From: Chloroflexota bacterium
GTDB lineage: Bacteria; Chloroflexota; Dehalococcoidia; DSTF01; RBG-16-68-14
NCBI GenBank assembly: GCA_003228685.1
Contig: QIFC01000077.1
Coordinates: 17,133 to 81,132 of the forward strand
Length of the DNA: 64,000 bases
Direction: 5' to 3'
The notes below the pieces were generated by a model. That model had not been told where the DNA came from. It saw nothing but the letters and a program-made list of their open reading frames with translations, and did not search any database. Below are positions 23,548 through 32,895 of the stretch, piece after piece. The position numbers were made by a program, and so were the translations under genes. How positions within the stretch are numbered: the stretch's first letter is position 1; the number at the start of each line of letters is the position of its first letter.

Positions 23548-26139
23548 ATGACTACGCGCGTGGTAGGCCTCCGCTGCGAGCATCTGGTGGACCCGATCGG
23601 TCTCGGGGTCGCGAGCCTGCGGCTCTCGTGGAGGACCGAGACCGAAATCGGGGGTTGGAAGCAGTCCGCGTATCAGATCGAGGTCCGCGAACGGCTCGAC
23701 GGCGCCGTCCTGTGGGACTCCGGGCGGGTCGCGTCCGGCGAGTCCGTCCTGATCCCATATGAGGGACCGCCTCTGACATCACGCCAGCAGTGCGAGTGGC
23801 GCGTCCGGGTCTGGGGCAACGATGGCGGCGAGAGCGACTGGAACGATCCGGCGCGCTTCGAGATCGGGTTGCTCGATCCGGACGACTGGTCCGCGCAATT
23901 CATCACTCCCGACTGGGAGGAGGACGCGGCAGAATCGCCGCCCTGCCCGTATCTGCGCAGGGAGTTCGAGATCGGCGGCGAGGTCGCAGGCGCGCGATTG
24001 TTCGCGACCGCCATGGGTGTGTACGAGGCGGAGATCAACGGCGTGCGCGTTGGCGACCACGTCCTCGCGCCCGGCTGGACGAGTTACCATCATCGACTGC
24101 GGTACCAGACTTATGACGTCACATCGCTGCTGCGGAGCGGCCCCAACGCCATCGGGGCGATCATCGGCGACGGCTGGGCGCGAGGCTACTTCGGCATTCC
24201 CGCGAAGCGCCAGCGCTACACGGAGAAGGTCGCGCTGCTTGCTCAGCTCGAGGTTACGCTGACGAACGGCGACAAGGTAATCGTGGCGACCGACGAGTCA
24301 TGGCGGGCGACGACGGGACCGATCGTCGCTTCTGATCTGTACAACGGTGATTCGTACGACGCCCGGCTTGAGCTGCCCGGCTGGTCAGAAGCGAGATACG
24401 ACGGCAGTGCGTGGGCCGGCGTCCGGCTCTACGAAGGCGACGTTGGCGCGCTCGTGGCCGCGTCTGGCCCACCCGTGCGACGAATCGAGGAGGTGCGGCC
24501 TGTCGAGGTCACGACTTCGCCCTCTGGCAAGACAGTCGTGGACTTTGGGCAGAACTTGGCCGGGCGTGTGAGGCTGCGCGTTTCGGGCGCCGCAGGAACG
24601 GTGATCACGATCCGGCACGCGGAAGTGCTGGAGGACGGCGAAATCTTCACCCGGGCGCTGAACTCGGCGCGGGCGACCGATAGCTACACACTGAAGGGTG
24701 GGGGCGTCGAGGAGTACGAGCCTCGGTTCACGTTCCACGGGTTCCGCTACGCGGAGGTGAGCGGCTGGCCGGGCACGCTGACGCCCGACGACCTCGTCGC
24801 GGTGGTCTGTCACTCGGACCTGGAACGGACGGGCTGGTTCGAGTGCTCCGACCCCGACCTGAACCGGCTGCACGAGAACATCGTCTGGTCGCAGCGAGGC
24901 AACTTCTTGGACGTGCCGACCGACTGCCCGCAGCGCTCCGAGCGGCTGGGCTGGACGGGCGATATCCAGACGTTTGCCCCGACAGCGAGCCTGCTCTACG
25001 ACGTCGCCGGGTTCCTGACGTCGTGGCTCGCGGACCTCGCGGCCGAGCAACTGCCCGATGGCGGCGTCCCTTGGGTCGTGCCGGACGTGCTCGCAGAGGA
25101 CATGCCCCGCGCGTCGTCGTCGGCCGGCTGGAGTGATGCGGCCGTCATCGTGCCGTGGGTCCTCTATCGCTACTATGGCGACCGCGGGATCCTCGCCACG
25201 CAGTACGAGAGCATGAAGGGGTGGGTTGAGCATGTGGTCCGGCGCGCCGGAGACGATCTGATCTGGGACAACGGCTTCCAGTTCGGCGATTGGCTCGACC
25301 CGGCGGCGCCACCGAACGAGCCGGCCAATGCGCGCGCGGACCGCTACTTTGTCTGCACTGCCTACTTCGCGCACTCGACGCAGCTGCTTGCGCAAGCGGC
25401 GGCCGTGCTCGACAAGGGCGAAGACGCCGACCATTACGCAGCACTCGCCGCCAGAACTAGGGAGGCGTTCCGCGAGCGGTACGCTCCAGACGGCCTGCGT
25501 GGTTCCACAGCGCAGACGGAGCTGGTGCTGGCCTTGGCGTTCGACCTGCTGCCTGAGGGGCAGCGAGGCGGTGCCGCGGCACGGCTCGCGCACCTTGTCG
25601 CGGAGGAAGGCGGGCACCTCGGCACGGGCTTCCTGGGAACGCCGGACTTGTGCGCTGCTCTCACCGGCCATGGGTTTGTAGATGTCGCCTACGAACTGCT
25701 GCTGCAACGCACCTGCCCTTCATGGCTCTACCCGGTCACGCAGGGCGCAACGACGATCTGGGAACGATGGGACGCGATCCAGCCGGATGGCTCGATCAAT
25801 CCGGGTGAGATGCTCTCATTCAACCATTACGCGTTCGGCGCGATCGGTGCGTGGCTCTACGAGAGCGTTGCGGGTATCAGGCTGGATGAAGAGCAGCCGG
25901 GCTGGCGACGTTTCCGGATCCAGCCACGTCCCGGCGGTGGCCTAACGTACGTGCGAGCCAGGATCCTCACTCGCTACGGCCCCATTGAGAGCGCATGGGA
26001 ACTCGATCATGGCCGGTTCTCGATGTCTGTAGAGGTCCCCCCGAACACGTCCGCGCGTGTGCTGCTGCCCGGCGATGGTGGCGGTCCAATCGAAGTTGGC
26101 TCCGGCCGTCACTCCTGGGAGTTCGCGGCACCCGGCTGA
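23548..26139 (+). CDS. alpha-L-rhamnosidase, GH78
   Basis: 863 aa, typical for GH78. Hydrolyses terminal alpha-L-rhamnose from glycosides or polysaccharides. N-terminal beta domains (LSWRTE..., FATAMGVYEAEINGVRVGDHVLAPGWTSY) are followed by the (alpha/alpha)6 barrel with DVPTDCPQRSERLGWTGDIQ (about residue 457), which holds the conserved acidic catalytic residues. ATTIWERWDAIQPDGSINP (about 734) and SFNHYAFGAIGAWLY close the active site. No signal peptide, so intracellular. The TGA stop lies within a double-hairpin repeat. Confidence 0.93.
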   Translation: MTTRVVGLRCEHLVDPIGLGVASLRLSWRTETEIGGWKQSAYQIEVRERLDGAVLWDSGRVASGESVLIPYEGPPLTSRQQCEWRVRVWGNDGGESDWNDPARFEIGLLDPDDWSAQFITPDWEEDAAESPPCPYLRREFEIGGEVAGARLFATAMGVYEAEINGVRVGDHVLAPGWTSYHHRLRYQTYDVTSLLRSGPNAIGAIIGDGWARGYFGIPAKRQRYTEKVALLAQLEVTLTNGDKVIVATDESWRATTGPIVASDLYNGDSYDARLELPGWSEARYDGSAWAGVRLYEGDVGALVAASGPPVRRIEEVRPVEVTTSPSGKTVVDFGQNLAGRVRLRVSGAAGTVITIRHAEVLEDGEIFTRALNSARATDSYTLKGGGVEEYEPRFTFHGFRYAEVSGWPGTLTPDDLVAVVCHSDLERTGWFECSDPDLNRLHENIVWSQRGNFLDVPTDCPQRSERLGWTGDIQTFAPTASLLYDVAGFLTSWLADLAAEQLPDGGVPWVVPDVLAEDMPRASSSAGWSDAAVIVPWVLYRYYGDRGILATQYESMKGWVEHVVRRAGDDLIWDNGFQFGDWLDPAAPPNEPANARADRYFVCTAYFAHSTQLLAQAAAVLDKGEDADHYAALAARTREAFRERYAPDGLRGSTAQTELVLALAFDLLPEGQRGGAAARLAHLVAEEGGHLGTGFLGTPDLCAALTGHGFVDVAYELLLQRTCPSWLYPVTQGATTIWERWDAIQPDGSINPGEMLSFNHYAFGAIGAWLYESVAGIRLDEEQPGWRRFRIQPRPGGGLTYVRARILTRYGPIESAWELDHGRFSMSVEVPPNTSARVLLPGDGGGPIEVGSGRHSWEFAAPG

Positions 26140-26173
26140 CCTTCGGTCAGCTTCGAGTTTCTGCGCAACTCGC
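26135..26173. repeat. double-hairpin repeat supplying the GH78 stop codon
   Basis: GCTGACC-TTC-GGTCAGC followed by a weaker CGAGTTT...AACTCG stem. The TGA of GCTGACC is the in-frame stop of the rhamnosidase gene. Confidence 0.8.
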
Positions 26174-26264
26174 GGTTGGCCCTTCGCAAGATCGGAGGTT
26201 CTTCGCGAGCGATCGAGGGCCATTCGCTGCCCTCCAACCTGAGCGCTTGCTAAGCTTCGGATTA

Positions 26265-27266
26265 ATGGCTGAGCAGCCCATGATCGAGGTCGAGCAACTC
26301 GTCCGGCGCTTTGGCGAGTTCGAGGCGGTGCGTGGCGTGTCGTTCGAGGTCGGCGAGGGCGAGATCTTCGGCTTCCTGGGGCCCAACGGCGCGGGCAAGA
26401 CGACGACGATCAATATGCTGGTAACGGTGCTCCGCCCAAGCGCCGGCGAGGCGCGGGTGGCCGGCTACTCGGTGCGCGAGGACCCGCGCAGCGTCCGCGA
26501 GTCGATCGGGATCGTGTTCCAAGACACCACGCTGGACGACTCGCTCACGGGCTGGGAAAACTTGCGCTTCCACGCCGATGTCTACGACATTCCGATGAAG
26601 CTGTTCCGGGAGCGCGCCAAGGAGGTGCTCCAGACCGTGGAGCTGGAAGGGCGCCGCGATGACCTGGTACGCAACTACTCAGGAGGCATGAAGCGGCGGC
26701 TGGAGATCGCGCGCGGGCTGCTCCACTATCCCAAGGTGCTCTTTCTGGACGAGCCGACGCTGGGACTCGACCCGCAGAGCCGCGTCGCGCTGTGGGACTA
26801 CATCCGCGGGATCCAGCAGCGCGAGAAGATCACGGTCTTCCTCACGACGCACTACATGGCGGAGGCCGAGTACTGCGGCCGCATCGCCATCATCGACAAC
26901 GGCGACATCGTCGCGCTCGATACGCCGGCCAGGCTCAAGGAGAGCGTGGGAGGCGATGTCGTCACGCTCAGGACGAACGACAACCTGCGGGCCGGGCTGG
27001 AGTTGGAGGAGCTGCGCCTCGAACCGCGCATCGAGGACAGACTGATCCGATTCGAGGCGCCGGAGGGCGCGGCGACCGTGGCGAACGTCTTCCGGCAGCT
27101 CACGCCCGATATCCTGTCGGTCGATCTCCACAAGCCATCGCTGGAGGACGTCTTCATCAAGCTCACTGGCCGCGAAATCCGCGATGACGGGGCGTCTGAG
27201 GCCGACAAAATGCGGTCGCAGATGCGTTCGGGCGGCATGATGTCGCCGGGCGGGAGGCGCATGTGA
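26265..27266 (+). CDS. ABC transporter ATP-binding protein (DrrA-like)
   Basis: 333 aa from the ATG at 26265; a longer frame upstream crosses repeats and is not credible. Walker A GPNGAGKTT (about residue 43), Q-loop FQDTTLDDSL, signature YSGGMKRRLEIARG (about 139), Walker B VLFLDEPTLGLDP and H-loop TTHYMAEAE are intact. The about 100-residue C-terminal part matches the DUF4162-type tail of drug or glycolipid exporters. It overlaps the permease gene (ATGTGA), so both are one exporter operon. Confidence 0.94.
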   Translation: MAEQPMIEVEQLVRRFGEFEAVRGVSFEVGEGEIFGFLGPNGAGKTTTINMLVTVLRPSAGEARVAGYSVREDPRSVRESIGIVFQDTTLDDSLTGWENLRFHADVYDIPMKLFRERAKEVLQTVELEGRRDDLVRNYSGGMKRRLEIARGLLHYPKVLFLDEPTLGLDPQSRVALWDYIRGIQQREKITVFLTTHYMAEAEYCGRIAIIDNGDIVALDTPARLKESVGGDVVTLRTNDNLRAGLELEELRLEPRIEDRLIRFEAPEGAATVANVFRQLTPDILSVDLHKPSLEDVFIKLTGREIRDDGASEADKMRSQMRSGGMMSPGGRRM

Positions 27267-28078
27267 CGGCGGGAAGCTTGGGTCTGCGTCGCGAGGTACG
27301 GGCGGGATGGAGCCTCTTCCGTCGCGACATGCTGAAGTTTCAGCGGGAGCGCGCGCGGATTGTCAGCTCGCTGCTGCAGCCGATCCTGTTCCTGGGTATC
27401 TTCGGTCTGGGACTGAAGAACGTGCTGGGCGGGACGGGGCCGTTCCAGGACATCGACTACATTCAGTACATCTTCCCTGGCGTGATCGGCATTAACGTGT
27501 TGGGGATCAGCATGTCGACAGGCGTGACGATTGTGGCCGACCGCGAGTTCGGCTTCCTACGCGAGGTGCTCGTCGCGCCGATCTCGCGGTTGACGATCGC
27601 GCTCGGAAAGGTTGCGTCCGGCGTCGCGACGGCGATGTTCCAGGTGGCAATCCTGCTCCTGCTCAGCCCGCTGCTTGGCCTGACGCCCGGCGTCATCCAG
27701 ATCGTGCTGCTGCTGGCGGCCGTCGCGCTGCTGGCGACCGCGACGAGTGCGCTGGGGGTGCTGATGGCCAGCCGCATCCGCTCGGTGGAGACGTTCCAGT
27801 ACGTCTTCCAGTTCGCGCTCTTCCCGCTCTTCTTCCTCTCGGGCGCGTTCTTCGTGCTGGACCGCGTCCCGCCATGGATCGCCGTGATCGCCAAGCTTAA
27901 CCCGCTCACGTACGCGATCGATCTCTTCCGCCACATCCTCTATGCCGACATCGAGCTGGGGGAACTCACCCGTGAACTGCTACTTGTGAACAGCGCCGCT
28001 TACGATGTGCTGCTGATTGCCGTGATCAGCGTGGTCCTGCTGACACTGTCCTTCGTCAGCTTCGCGCGTATGGAGTAG
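27263..28078 (+). CDS. ABC-2 type transporter permease
   Basis: 271 aa from a GTG overlapping the ATPase stop. Six hydrophobic segments are visible (for example LLQPILFLGIFGLGL, VAILLLLSPLLGLTPGVIQIVLLLAAVALLATATS as separate helices, LFPLFFLSGAFFVLD, VLLIAVISVVLLTLSFV). The PLFFLSGAFFVLDRVPPW loop is the ABC-2 signature region. Partner of the preceding ATPase; export substrate unknown. A double-hairpin repeat begins 2 bases after the stop. Confidence 0.93.
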   Translation: MTAGSLGLRREVRAGWSLFRRDMLKFQRERARIVSSLLQPILFLGIFGLGLKNVLGGTGPFQDIDYIQYIFPGVIGINVLGISMSTGVTIVADREFGFLREVLVAPISRLTIALGKVASGVATAMFQVAILLLLSPLLGLTPGVIQIVLLLAAVALLATATSALGVLMASRIRSVETFQYVFQFALFPLFFLSGAFFVLDRVPPWIAVIAKLNPLTYAIDLFRHILYADIELGELTRELLLVNSAAYDVLLIAVISVVLLTLSFVSFARME

Positions 28079-28079
28079 G

Positions 28080-28118
28080 GCTCGCCTTTGGCGAGCTATG
28101 CAGTTGCTTCGCAACTGC
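28080..28118. repeat. double-hairpin repeat after ABC permease
   Basis: GCTCGCC-TTT-GGCGAGC, TAT, GCAGTTGC-TTC-GCAACTGC: both stems perfect. Begins 2 bases after the stop codon. Confidence 0.9.
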
Positions 28119-28162
28119 GGCTGTCCCGTCGCGCGGGTTAGCTTGGAGTTGCTGCGCACGTA

Positions 28163-28206
28163 GCTCACCTTCGGTGAGCTACGCAACAGCTTCGCTTCTG
28201 CTGCCT
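28163..28206. repeat. double-hairpin repeat, second stem degraded
   Basis: GCTCACC-TTC-GGTGAGC, TAC, then GCAACAGC-TTC-GCTTCTGCTG with an imperfect second stem. A half copy (GGGTTAGCTTGGAGTTGC) precedes it at 28135-28152. Confidence 0.8.
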
Positions 28207-28269
28207 GCTAGTGACAGACCTGCGGCTCAACCTTCAACTGCAGCCAGCCGCCGCTGTGCGAGGTAGCTG

Positions 28270-28309
28270 GCTGAGCTGCGGCTCAGCTATGCAGAAGCTA
28301 CGCTTCTGC
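28270..28309. repeat. double-hairpin repeat with GC-swapped stems
   Basis: GCTGAGC-TGCG-GCTCAGC, TAT, GCAGAAGC-TAC-GCTTCTGC. Both stems differ in sequence from the other copies but pair fully. Three copies within 230 bases fill the convergent gap between the ABC permease and the 28346 gene. Confidence 0.88.
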
Positions 28310-28345
28310 GGCCCTGCTAGAAGCGGCTGTCTATGGCGAGCGTCC

Positions 28346-30727
28346 CTATTCGTCCCGCTGCCGGCGCTGCGCCATGTAGCTCATCAGTGCAACCACACCC
28401 GCGCCGGTGGCGCCGCCGAAGAGGGCCCATGGCCAGAGCGGGCCGTCGTTTGTAGACGATGGCGGTTCGGGTGTGCGCAGCGAGTGCCGGCGGATGACGG
28501 GCGGTGGCATCGGCGCGCGGCTTGGTTGCGGCCGCGTGACCGAGAGCGGTTCGCTAACGGCAGGCGACGACGCTCGCGAGCTGGAAGCCGCGCGAGGCGC
28601 CGCGGACTGCTCGATGCCTTGCCGCGCGGGCGTGAAGGCCGGTTCAGCCACCCGCCGGAACGACGCGTCGTCGATGTAGATCAGCGCGCTCGTCCCGTCG
28701 CGCGGCCGCATCATGATGCGCAGCTTCGCCGAGCGCGCGCTTGGCGGCGCCTGCACGGGGCCTGTCGAGAGCAGGCGATACGCAGGCTCCGGCGTCGTGA
28801 GCAGCGCAGTGGAATCGACGCTCGCGAGGGCGCTGCCGCTTCCGTCGCCGCTCGCGTACCAGGAGACGCGCAGGAACGCCGACTTGACCCAGGCGTGGTC
28901 GTGGTAGACGAAGCTGTCGAACTGGTACCAGTTCGTCGCGTCCACGGCGACCGTTTGGAAGACCCACTTCGTGCTGCTACTGGAACTGTAGAACGCGCCC
29001 GCCGCGCTGCCGGTTCGCGCCGGCGAGAGCGCCTGCGTCAGCAGCCCGCCGTACGTCCGCCAGCCGGCCAGCGCCCCGTCGGACGCCTCCTCGAAGCCAG
29101 CGTTCGCCAGCGCACGAGGCGCTTCTAGGTCTGGCTCAGCGATCGTGGCGACAGCAGCCGGTGTGAGCGTGGCGGGCGGCGTCGCCGTCGCCGCCGTTGG
29201 GGGCCCTGACGTGGCAGTGCTGGCGGGGGTGATCGACGGTCGTAGTGGAGTGCCCGTCGCGGCGATTGGTGTGGCAGCGGCTGGCGTCGCCTGCGTGATC
29301 GCGGTCGCCGTGGCCGGTGGCGGCGCGGGCGCGGCAGCCTTCGCGAACGAGACGTCGTCGATGTAGATCACGGCGTTCGTCTCGTCTTGCGGCCGCATTA
29401 GTATGCGCAGTCTCGCCGAATGGGCACCCGGCGGCGCCATCACGGCGCCCGTGCTCAGCGGCCGAAACTCCGGCCGCGGAGCCGAGAGCGCTGCCTTGGA
29501 GTCGATCGTGGAGAGCGCGCTGCCGCTGCCGTCCGCGCTGGAGTACCAGGAGATGCGCAGGAACGCCGACTCGACCCAGGGATCGTCGTGGTAGACGAAG
29601 GCGTCGAACTGGTACCAGTTCGCGGGCTCGACGGCCACGGTCTGGTACGCCCACTTCGTGCTGGCGGTCGAACTGAAGAACGCGCCGGACCAAGAGCCGC
29701 TACGGGCAGGCGTTCCCGCCTGCATGAGCAGCCCGCCCACCGTTTGCCAGGTGCCGGGCCGGCCATCGTCGCCCTCCTCGAAGCCGCCGTTTCTGAACTC
29801 GAGGTCGAGGGCAACCGGGCCGACGACTTCCGGCGTTGGTGTTCGGGTGCTGGTCGGGTCCGCAACGGGTGGTGCGGTCGCGGTCGGCAGCGCCTGGCGT
29901 GTCGCCGTTGGGGAGGGCGTTGGTGGGTCTGTTGGCGATGGCGACGGCGTAGCGGTCGACGTGGATGTGCTGCTGGGCGTGGGTGTTCGAGTGAGCGTTG
30001 CCGCCGGCGTGCCTGTGCTTGTACTGGAGGTGGTTGGCGTGGCTGAGGGCGTCAGCGTGCCCGTTGGCACTGACGTGGGCGTTGGCGTGGGCGTAGAGGA
30101 TGAACTCGGTGTGGGCGTGGGAGTCCGTGTAGGTGAGGGCGATGGCGTCGCGCACGGTTCCGACACAGAACCCTGCTTCAGGATGAGGTCGTCGACGAAC
30201 GCGGTGGAGCCGATCGGACCCCTCACGAGCACACGAAAGTTCCCCTGGACCGCACCGCACGGCGCGTGGACCGACCCTTGCCAGTTCGACGGAGGCCCGT
30301 GCGATGGGAGGTTCAGCGCGGAGACAAGAGACTCGTCGTTTTCGTCGAACAGTTCGATCTGCAGGCGGAACCATTCGACATCGCCGGTCTGGGAAACGTA
30401 CTCGCCGCCGAACGTGTAGCTAAAGCCGGGCGCGATCGTCACGTCACGTCGGAAGCTGGCCGTCAACGGGGCCGAGCCCGTTCCATCCAGGGGCGCGACC
30501 GTGATCGCGACAGTATTGCCGTCCTCGACCGCAGCAATGTCGAAGGTCGCGTTCTGGGCAGTCCAGCCTTCAAGGGCGTCCTCGCCTTCGAAGTCCCAGA
30601 CCGGGAGAGAGTCGTCTGCGCCTAGCGGGACGTGGAGGGCGGCGAGAAGCAGCGCTGCCGCCAACACCGCCAGGGATATCGATCCCCATGCCACGCGCAC
30701 GGTCATGCTCGCCATCGCCGTCGCCAT
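28346..30727 (-). CDS. large Thr/Pro-rich surface protein with two carbohydrate-binding-like modules
   Basis: 793 aa. A signal-anchor near the N-terminus (ISLAVLAAALLLAALHV) is followed by a beta-rich domain starting LPVWDFEGEDALEGW, a long Pro/Thr/Ser linker (TPSPSPTRTPTPTP type, about residues 198-305), and two homologous modules of about 150 residues (NGGFEEGDDGRPGTW... and NAGFEEASDGALAGW..., each ending IYIDD.SF) separated by another Ala/Thr/Pro linker. The modules resemble CBM-type jelly rolls. The end WPWALFGGATGAGVVALMSYM plus RRQRDE is a C-terminal membrane anchor with basic tail. Confidence 0.78.
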   Translation of the reverse strand: MATAMASMTVRVAWGSISLAVLAAALLLAALHVPLGADDSLPVWDFEGEDALEGWTAQNATFDIAAVEDGNTVAITVAPLDGTGSAPLTASFRRDVTIAPGFSYTFGGEYVSQTGDVEWFRLQIELFDENDESLVSALNLPSHGPPSNWQGSVHAPCGAVQGNFRVLVRGPIGSTAFVDDLILKQGSVSEPCATPSPSPTRTPTPTPSSSSTPTPTPTSVPTGTLTPSATPTTSSTSTGTPAATLTRTPTPSSTSTSTATPSPSPTDPPTPSPTATRQALPTATAPPVADPTSTRTPTPEVVGPVALDLEFRNGGFEEGDDGRPGTWQTVGGLLMQAGTPARSGSWSGAFFSSTASTKWAYQTVAVEPANWYQFDAFVYHDDPWVESAFLRISWYSSADGSGSALSTIDSKAALSAPRPEFRPLSTGAVMAPPGAHSARLRILMRPQDETNAVIYIDDVSFAKAAAPAPPPATATAITQATPAAATPIAATGTPLRPSITPASTATSGPPTAATATPPATLTPAAVATIAEPDLEAPRALANAGFEEASDGALAGWRTYGGLLTQALSPARTGSAAGAFYSSSSSTKWVFQTVAVDATNWYQFDSFVYHDHAWVKSAFLRVSWYASGDGSGSALASVDSTALLTTPEPAYRLLSTGPVQAPPSARSAKLRIMMRPRDGTSALIYIDDASFRRVAEPAFTPARQGIEQSAAPRAASSSRASSPAVSEPLSVTRPQPSRAPMPPPVIRRHSLRTPEPPSSTNDGPLWPWALFGGATGAGVVALMSYMAQRRQRDE

Positions 30728-30844
30728 GCAGACGCTCCGACCGCGTCCGCTACGCCTTCCTCGCGAGTCGGGTGAAGGGCGTCCTGCCCTGGTGGGAGGT
30801 GGTCAGCCCGGCGACTCCCGTTCGCCGAACAGCGCTAGCCGCGT

Positions 30845-31237
30845 CTAACGGCGGAAGTGGATTGTACGGGTGAGGAACGTTTCCCTCACGACAGCCTCGC
30901 GTGCGGGCGCTTCTTCGTTGGGGACGATCTCAGCGTCGCTCGTGGTAGTGGGTAGGTGTTCAGACTTGCCGTTTCGGCGGAAGATGTTGCGCACCATGCG
31001 TCTCGCCACGATTTCCGCGATCTTGGTCGCCGCGACGACCGCCGCGCCTCGTACGACGACGGCCTGCACCGATGGCTTTCTGATCATTGGTAGCGCATTG
31101 GGCCGGACGGATGGGAGCTGAGCGTCATCGTGCAGCGAAGTTCCACACTGGCGGCAGAAGTTGTCGCCTACCGCGCATGCGGCGTCACAGCGGCTGCAAG
31201 CGGCCGGTTCCAGCGGGGTGGGGCCTTCCTCGTTCAC
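30845..31237 (-). CDS. zinc-ribbon domain protein
   Basis: 130 aa. N-terminal double CxxC zinc ribbon: CSRCDAAC (about residue 14) and FCRQCG (about 32). The middle (VVRGAAVVAATKIAEIVARRMVRNIF) may be an amphipathic or membrane helix. The tail is acidic, then ends RTIHFRR. Function unknown; such ribbons often accompany membrane scaffold proteins. Confidence 0.6.
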   Translation of the reverse strand: MNEEGPTPLEPAACSRCDAACAVGDNFCRQCGTSLHDDAQLPSVRPNALPMIRKPSVQAVVVRGAAVVAATKIAEIVARRMVRNIFRRNGKSEHLPTTTSDAEIVPNEEAPAREAVVRETFLTRTIHFRR

Positions 31238-31295
31238 GGCTCGGCAATTATAGCCGGTTGGCTATCGCTACTCAACCGTTTATGAGTGTCAACTG

Positions 31296-31324
31296 TTGCA
31301 CATACAAGACAGATTACTTACTAT
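31296..31324 (+). promoter_or_regulatory. sigma-70-type promoter without a downstream gene
   Basis: TTGCAC (31296-31301), 17-base spacer, TACTAT (31319-31324). Nothing coding follows on the plus strand; the next gene (31554-32378) is antisense. Confidence 0.5.
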
Positions 31325-31330
31325 AGGTAG

Positions 31331-31428
31331 CGCAGGGATGCAGAACTCTTAAGGAAAAGGACCTCCTACCGAGTACTGAAACCTGCTGGCCCGTGCCAGA
31401 TCCTCGCCACCAGTCACTGGCACGGGCC
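31331..31428 (+). ncRNA. candidate small RNA ending in a strong hairpin
   Basis: Downstream of the 31296 promoter about 100 bases end in an 11-bp perfect stem, GGCCCGTGCCA (31388-31398) with TGGCACGGGCC (31418-31428). No open frame with an SD was found. The hairpin could instead be a terminator for the minus-strand formyltransferase gene. The rest of the 31238-31553 gap holds one more short hairpin (31475-31489) and no gene. Confidence 0.3.
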
Positions 31429-31553
31429 TCAAACTGAGATAACGCGCCAAGATGGCGCCGTACCTGCGGGGTACGCCCGAGCGTCGGGCGCGACGCCAAG
31501 AAGAGTTTCCGAATCCGAGTTCGGCTCGCCTATTCCGCTGTCCGCCGCGATCT

Positions 31554-32378
31554 TCACGCGATCGCTGCCTCAACCTCAGCTGTGAGGTCGAGGCCACCGG
31601 GCAGCGCGTTACCAAGCGCGTCGACAACCTGCTGGTCCTCCACGAGCAAGCGGCCTCGAGCGAACGCCTGCAACGTCGCGATCACGACGGGCAGTTCGCG
31701 TGCCGCTCCAGTGCGCCGGATCTCTTGGAAGAGTGGGTGATCTTCTCCGGCGTTCTCGCGTAGCTCATCAGCGGACGACTCGCCGATGCCGTCCCAGAGC
31801 GGGTCCAACGCCTCACCATGCAACGAATATGTGCAGTAGGACACGACAGGCCCGCGGTCGAGTTCGTCGGTTGCCAGATGGATCATGACGCCGCTGTGCT
31901 TGGTCCGGGCGTCGATGAGTTCCCAGATCACCTGCTGCCAGGTGCCTACGGGCCCACCCGGCTGTGCCGGATGCAGATTGATGAACGGGTATCGCGCCGC
32001 CATCTCCGGCGTGAAGATCAGCATGTAGCCGATCAGCACGCCGACGTCGAACGGACGCTCTGCAATGAGCTTGGCTACCTCCGCGTCGTATTCGGCGCGC
32101 CATGGCGGCAGGGGCTGGCCGGGCTGGGACAGCGCTCCCCCTCGATCGCGGCGGAACTGTCGCGAGGAGAATGTGATGCAGGGGATGCCGTATGATTCGG
32201 CGAGCTTCAGGAAGCTGTCCGTCGCGTCCTGCTCGCCACGTTCGCGATTGCAGAAGACGAACGCGATCTCCGCGTCCATCTCGCCTCGCCGGATCAGCTC
32301 CACCGTCGCAGTCAGCAGGCGTTGACGCTGCGAGCCTTCGCCGCCGCCGGTCGAGAACCAGCCCAGACGCAGCGTCAT
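31554..32378 (-). CDS. formyltransferase family protein (PurN/Fmt-like)
   Basis: 274 aa. Resembles the Rossmann-like 10-formyl-THF transferase domain: the start RLGWFSTGGGEGSQ, the folate-site NLHPAQPGGPVGTW (about residue 135, HP of the catalytic HxG region), and GVMIHLATDELDRGPVVS with the conserved Asp. GAR transformylase is possible, but the divergent N-terminus and the lack of purine neighbours argue for another formyl-transfer role. One base separates it from the DinB gene. Confidence 0.75.
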   Translation of the reverse strand: MTLRLGWFSTGGGEGSQRQRLLTATVELIRRGEMDAEIAFVFCNRERGEQDATDSFLKLAESYGIPCITFSSRQFRRDRGGALSQPGQPLPPWRAEYDAEVAKLIAERPFDVGVLIGYMLIFTPEMAARYPFINLHPAQPGGPVGTWQQVIWELIDARTKHSGVMIHLATDELDRGPVVSYCTYSLHGEALDPLWDGIGESSADELRENAGEDHPLFQEIRRTGAARELPVVIATLQAFARGRLLVEDQQVVDALGNALPGGLDLTAEVEAAIA

Positions 32379-32379
32379 A

Positions 32380-32883
32380 TCACCCGCTCGACGGCCATGC
32401 CCACTTGTCGTTGCCCTGCTTGAGAGCGCGGATGTGGTTGATCTCGCCGCCGTGGTAGAGGTCGTGTTGGATCATCACGTTGATCAGCCAACGCGTCTCG
32501 TACTCCTCGCCCCAGTTTGCCTTACGTGGCGCGAGCAGTTCGGCGTCGTTCTCCAGGGCCAAGACGTGGTCGAGCAGGAGACGCTGGCCTGCTTTGAGCC
32601 ACGCCGCCGCCTCTGCGGGCGTCGTCTTGTCATCGACCGTGGGATAGGAGCCGGGGCGGTCCCAGCGCATGGAGCCGTCGCCGAAGGCGTGGCTGTCGTA
32701 GATGTACTTGCACTCGCCGATGTGCTGGACGATGTCAAAGATCGAGCGGCCGCCGTTAGCGGGGACCCAGCGCCATTCGTCATCTCTGACCGACCGCAGG
32801 TTGGCGAGCAACGAGTGCTCGTCTTGGTCTGAGAACGCCTCGTTGAGCAGATAGAGCATCTGCCGGACAGCTACGTTACCCAT
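32380..32883 (-). CDS. DinB-fold protein
   Basis: 167 aa four-helix DinB/YfiT-like protein. Putative metal histidines are in IVQHIGECK (about residue 51) and IQHDLYHGGEINHIR (about 140), the usual His triad spacing. Members include thiol-dependent S-transferases; substrate unknown. Third DinB-type gene family member in the window (others at 45178 and 47932). Confidence 0.8.
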   Translation of the reverse strand: MGNVAVRQMLYLLNEAFSDQDEHSLLANLRSVRDDEWRWVPANGGRSIFDIVQHIGECKYIYDSHAFGDGSMRWDRPGSYPTVDDKTTPAEAAAWLKAGQRLLLDHVLALENDAELLAPRKANWGEEYETRWLINVMIQHDLYHGGEINHIRALKQGNDKWAWPSSG

Positions 32884-32895
32884 GATGATCGCACC

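Noticed and set aside
24385..25707. 440-codon open frame opposite the GH78 gene
   Set aside because: Arg/Val-rich antisense shadow; the plus-strand rhamnosidase has all catalytic motifs.
28080..28309. CRISPR array
   Set aside because: Repeats vary in sequence and spacing is irregular; each unit is itself a double hairpin, with no uniform spacers or cas genes.
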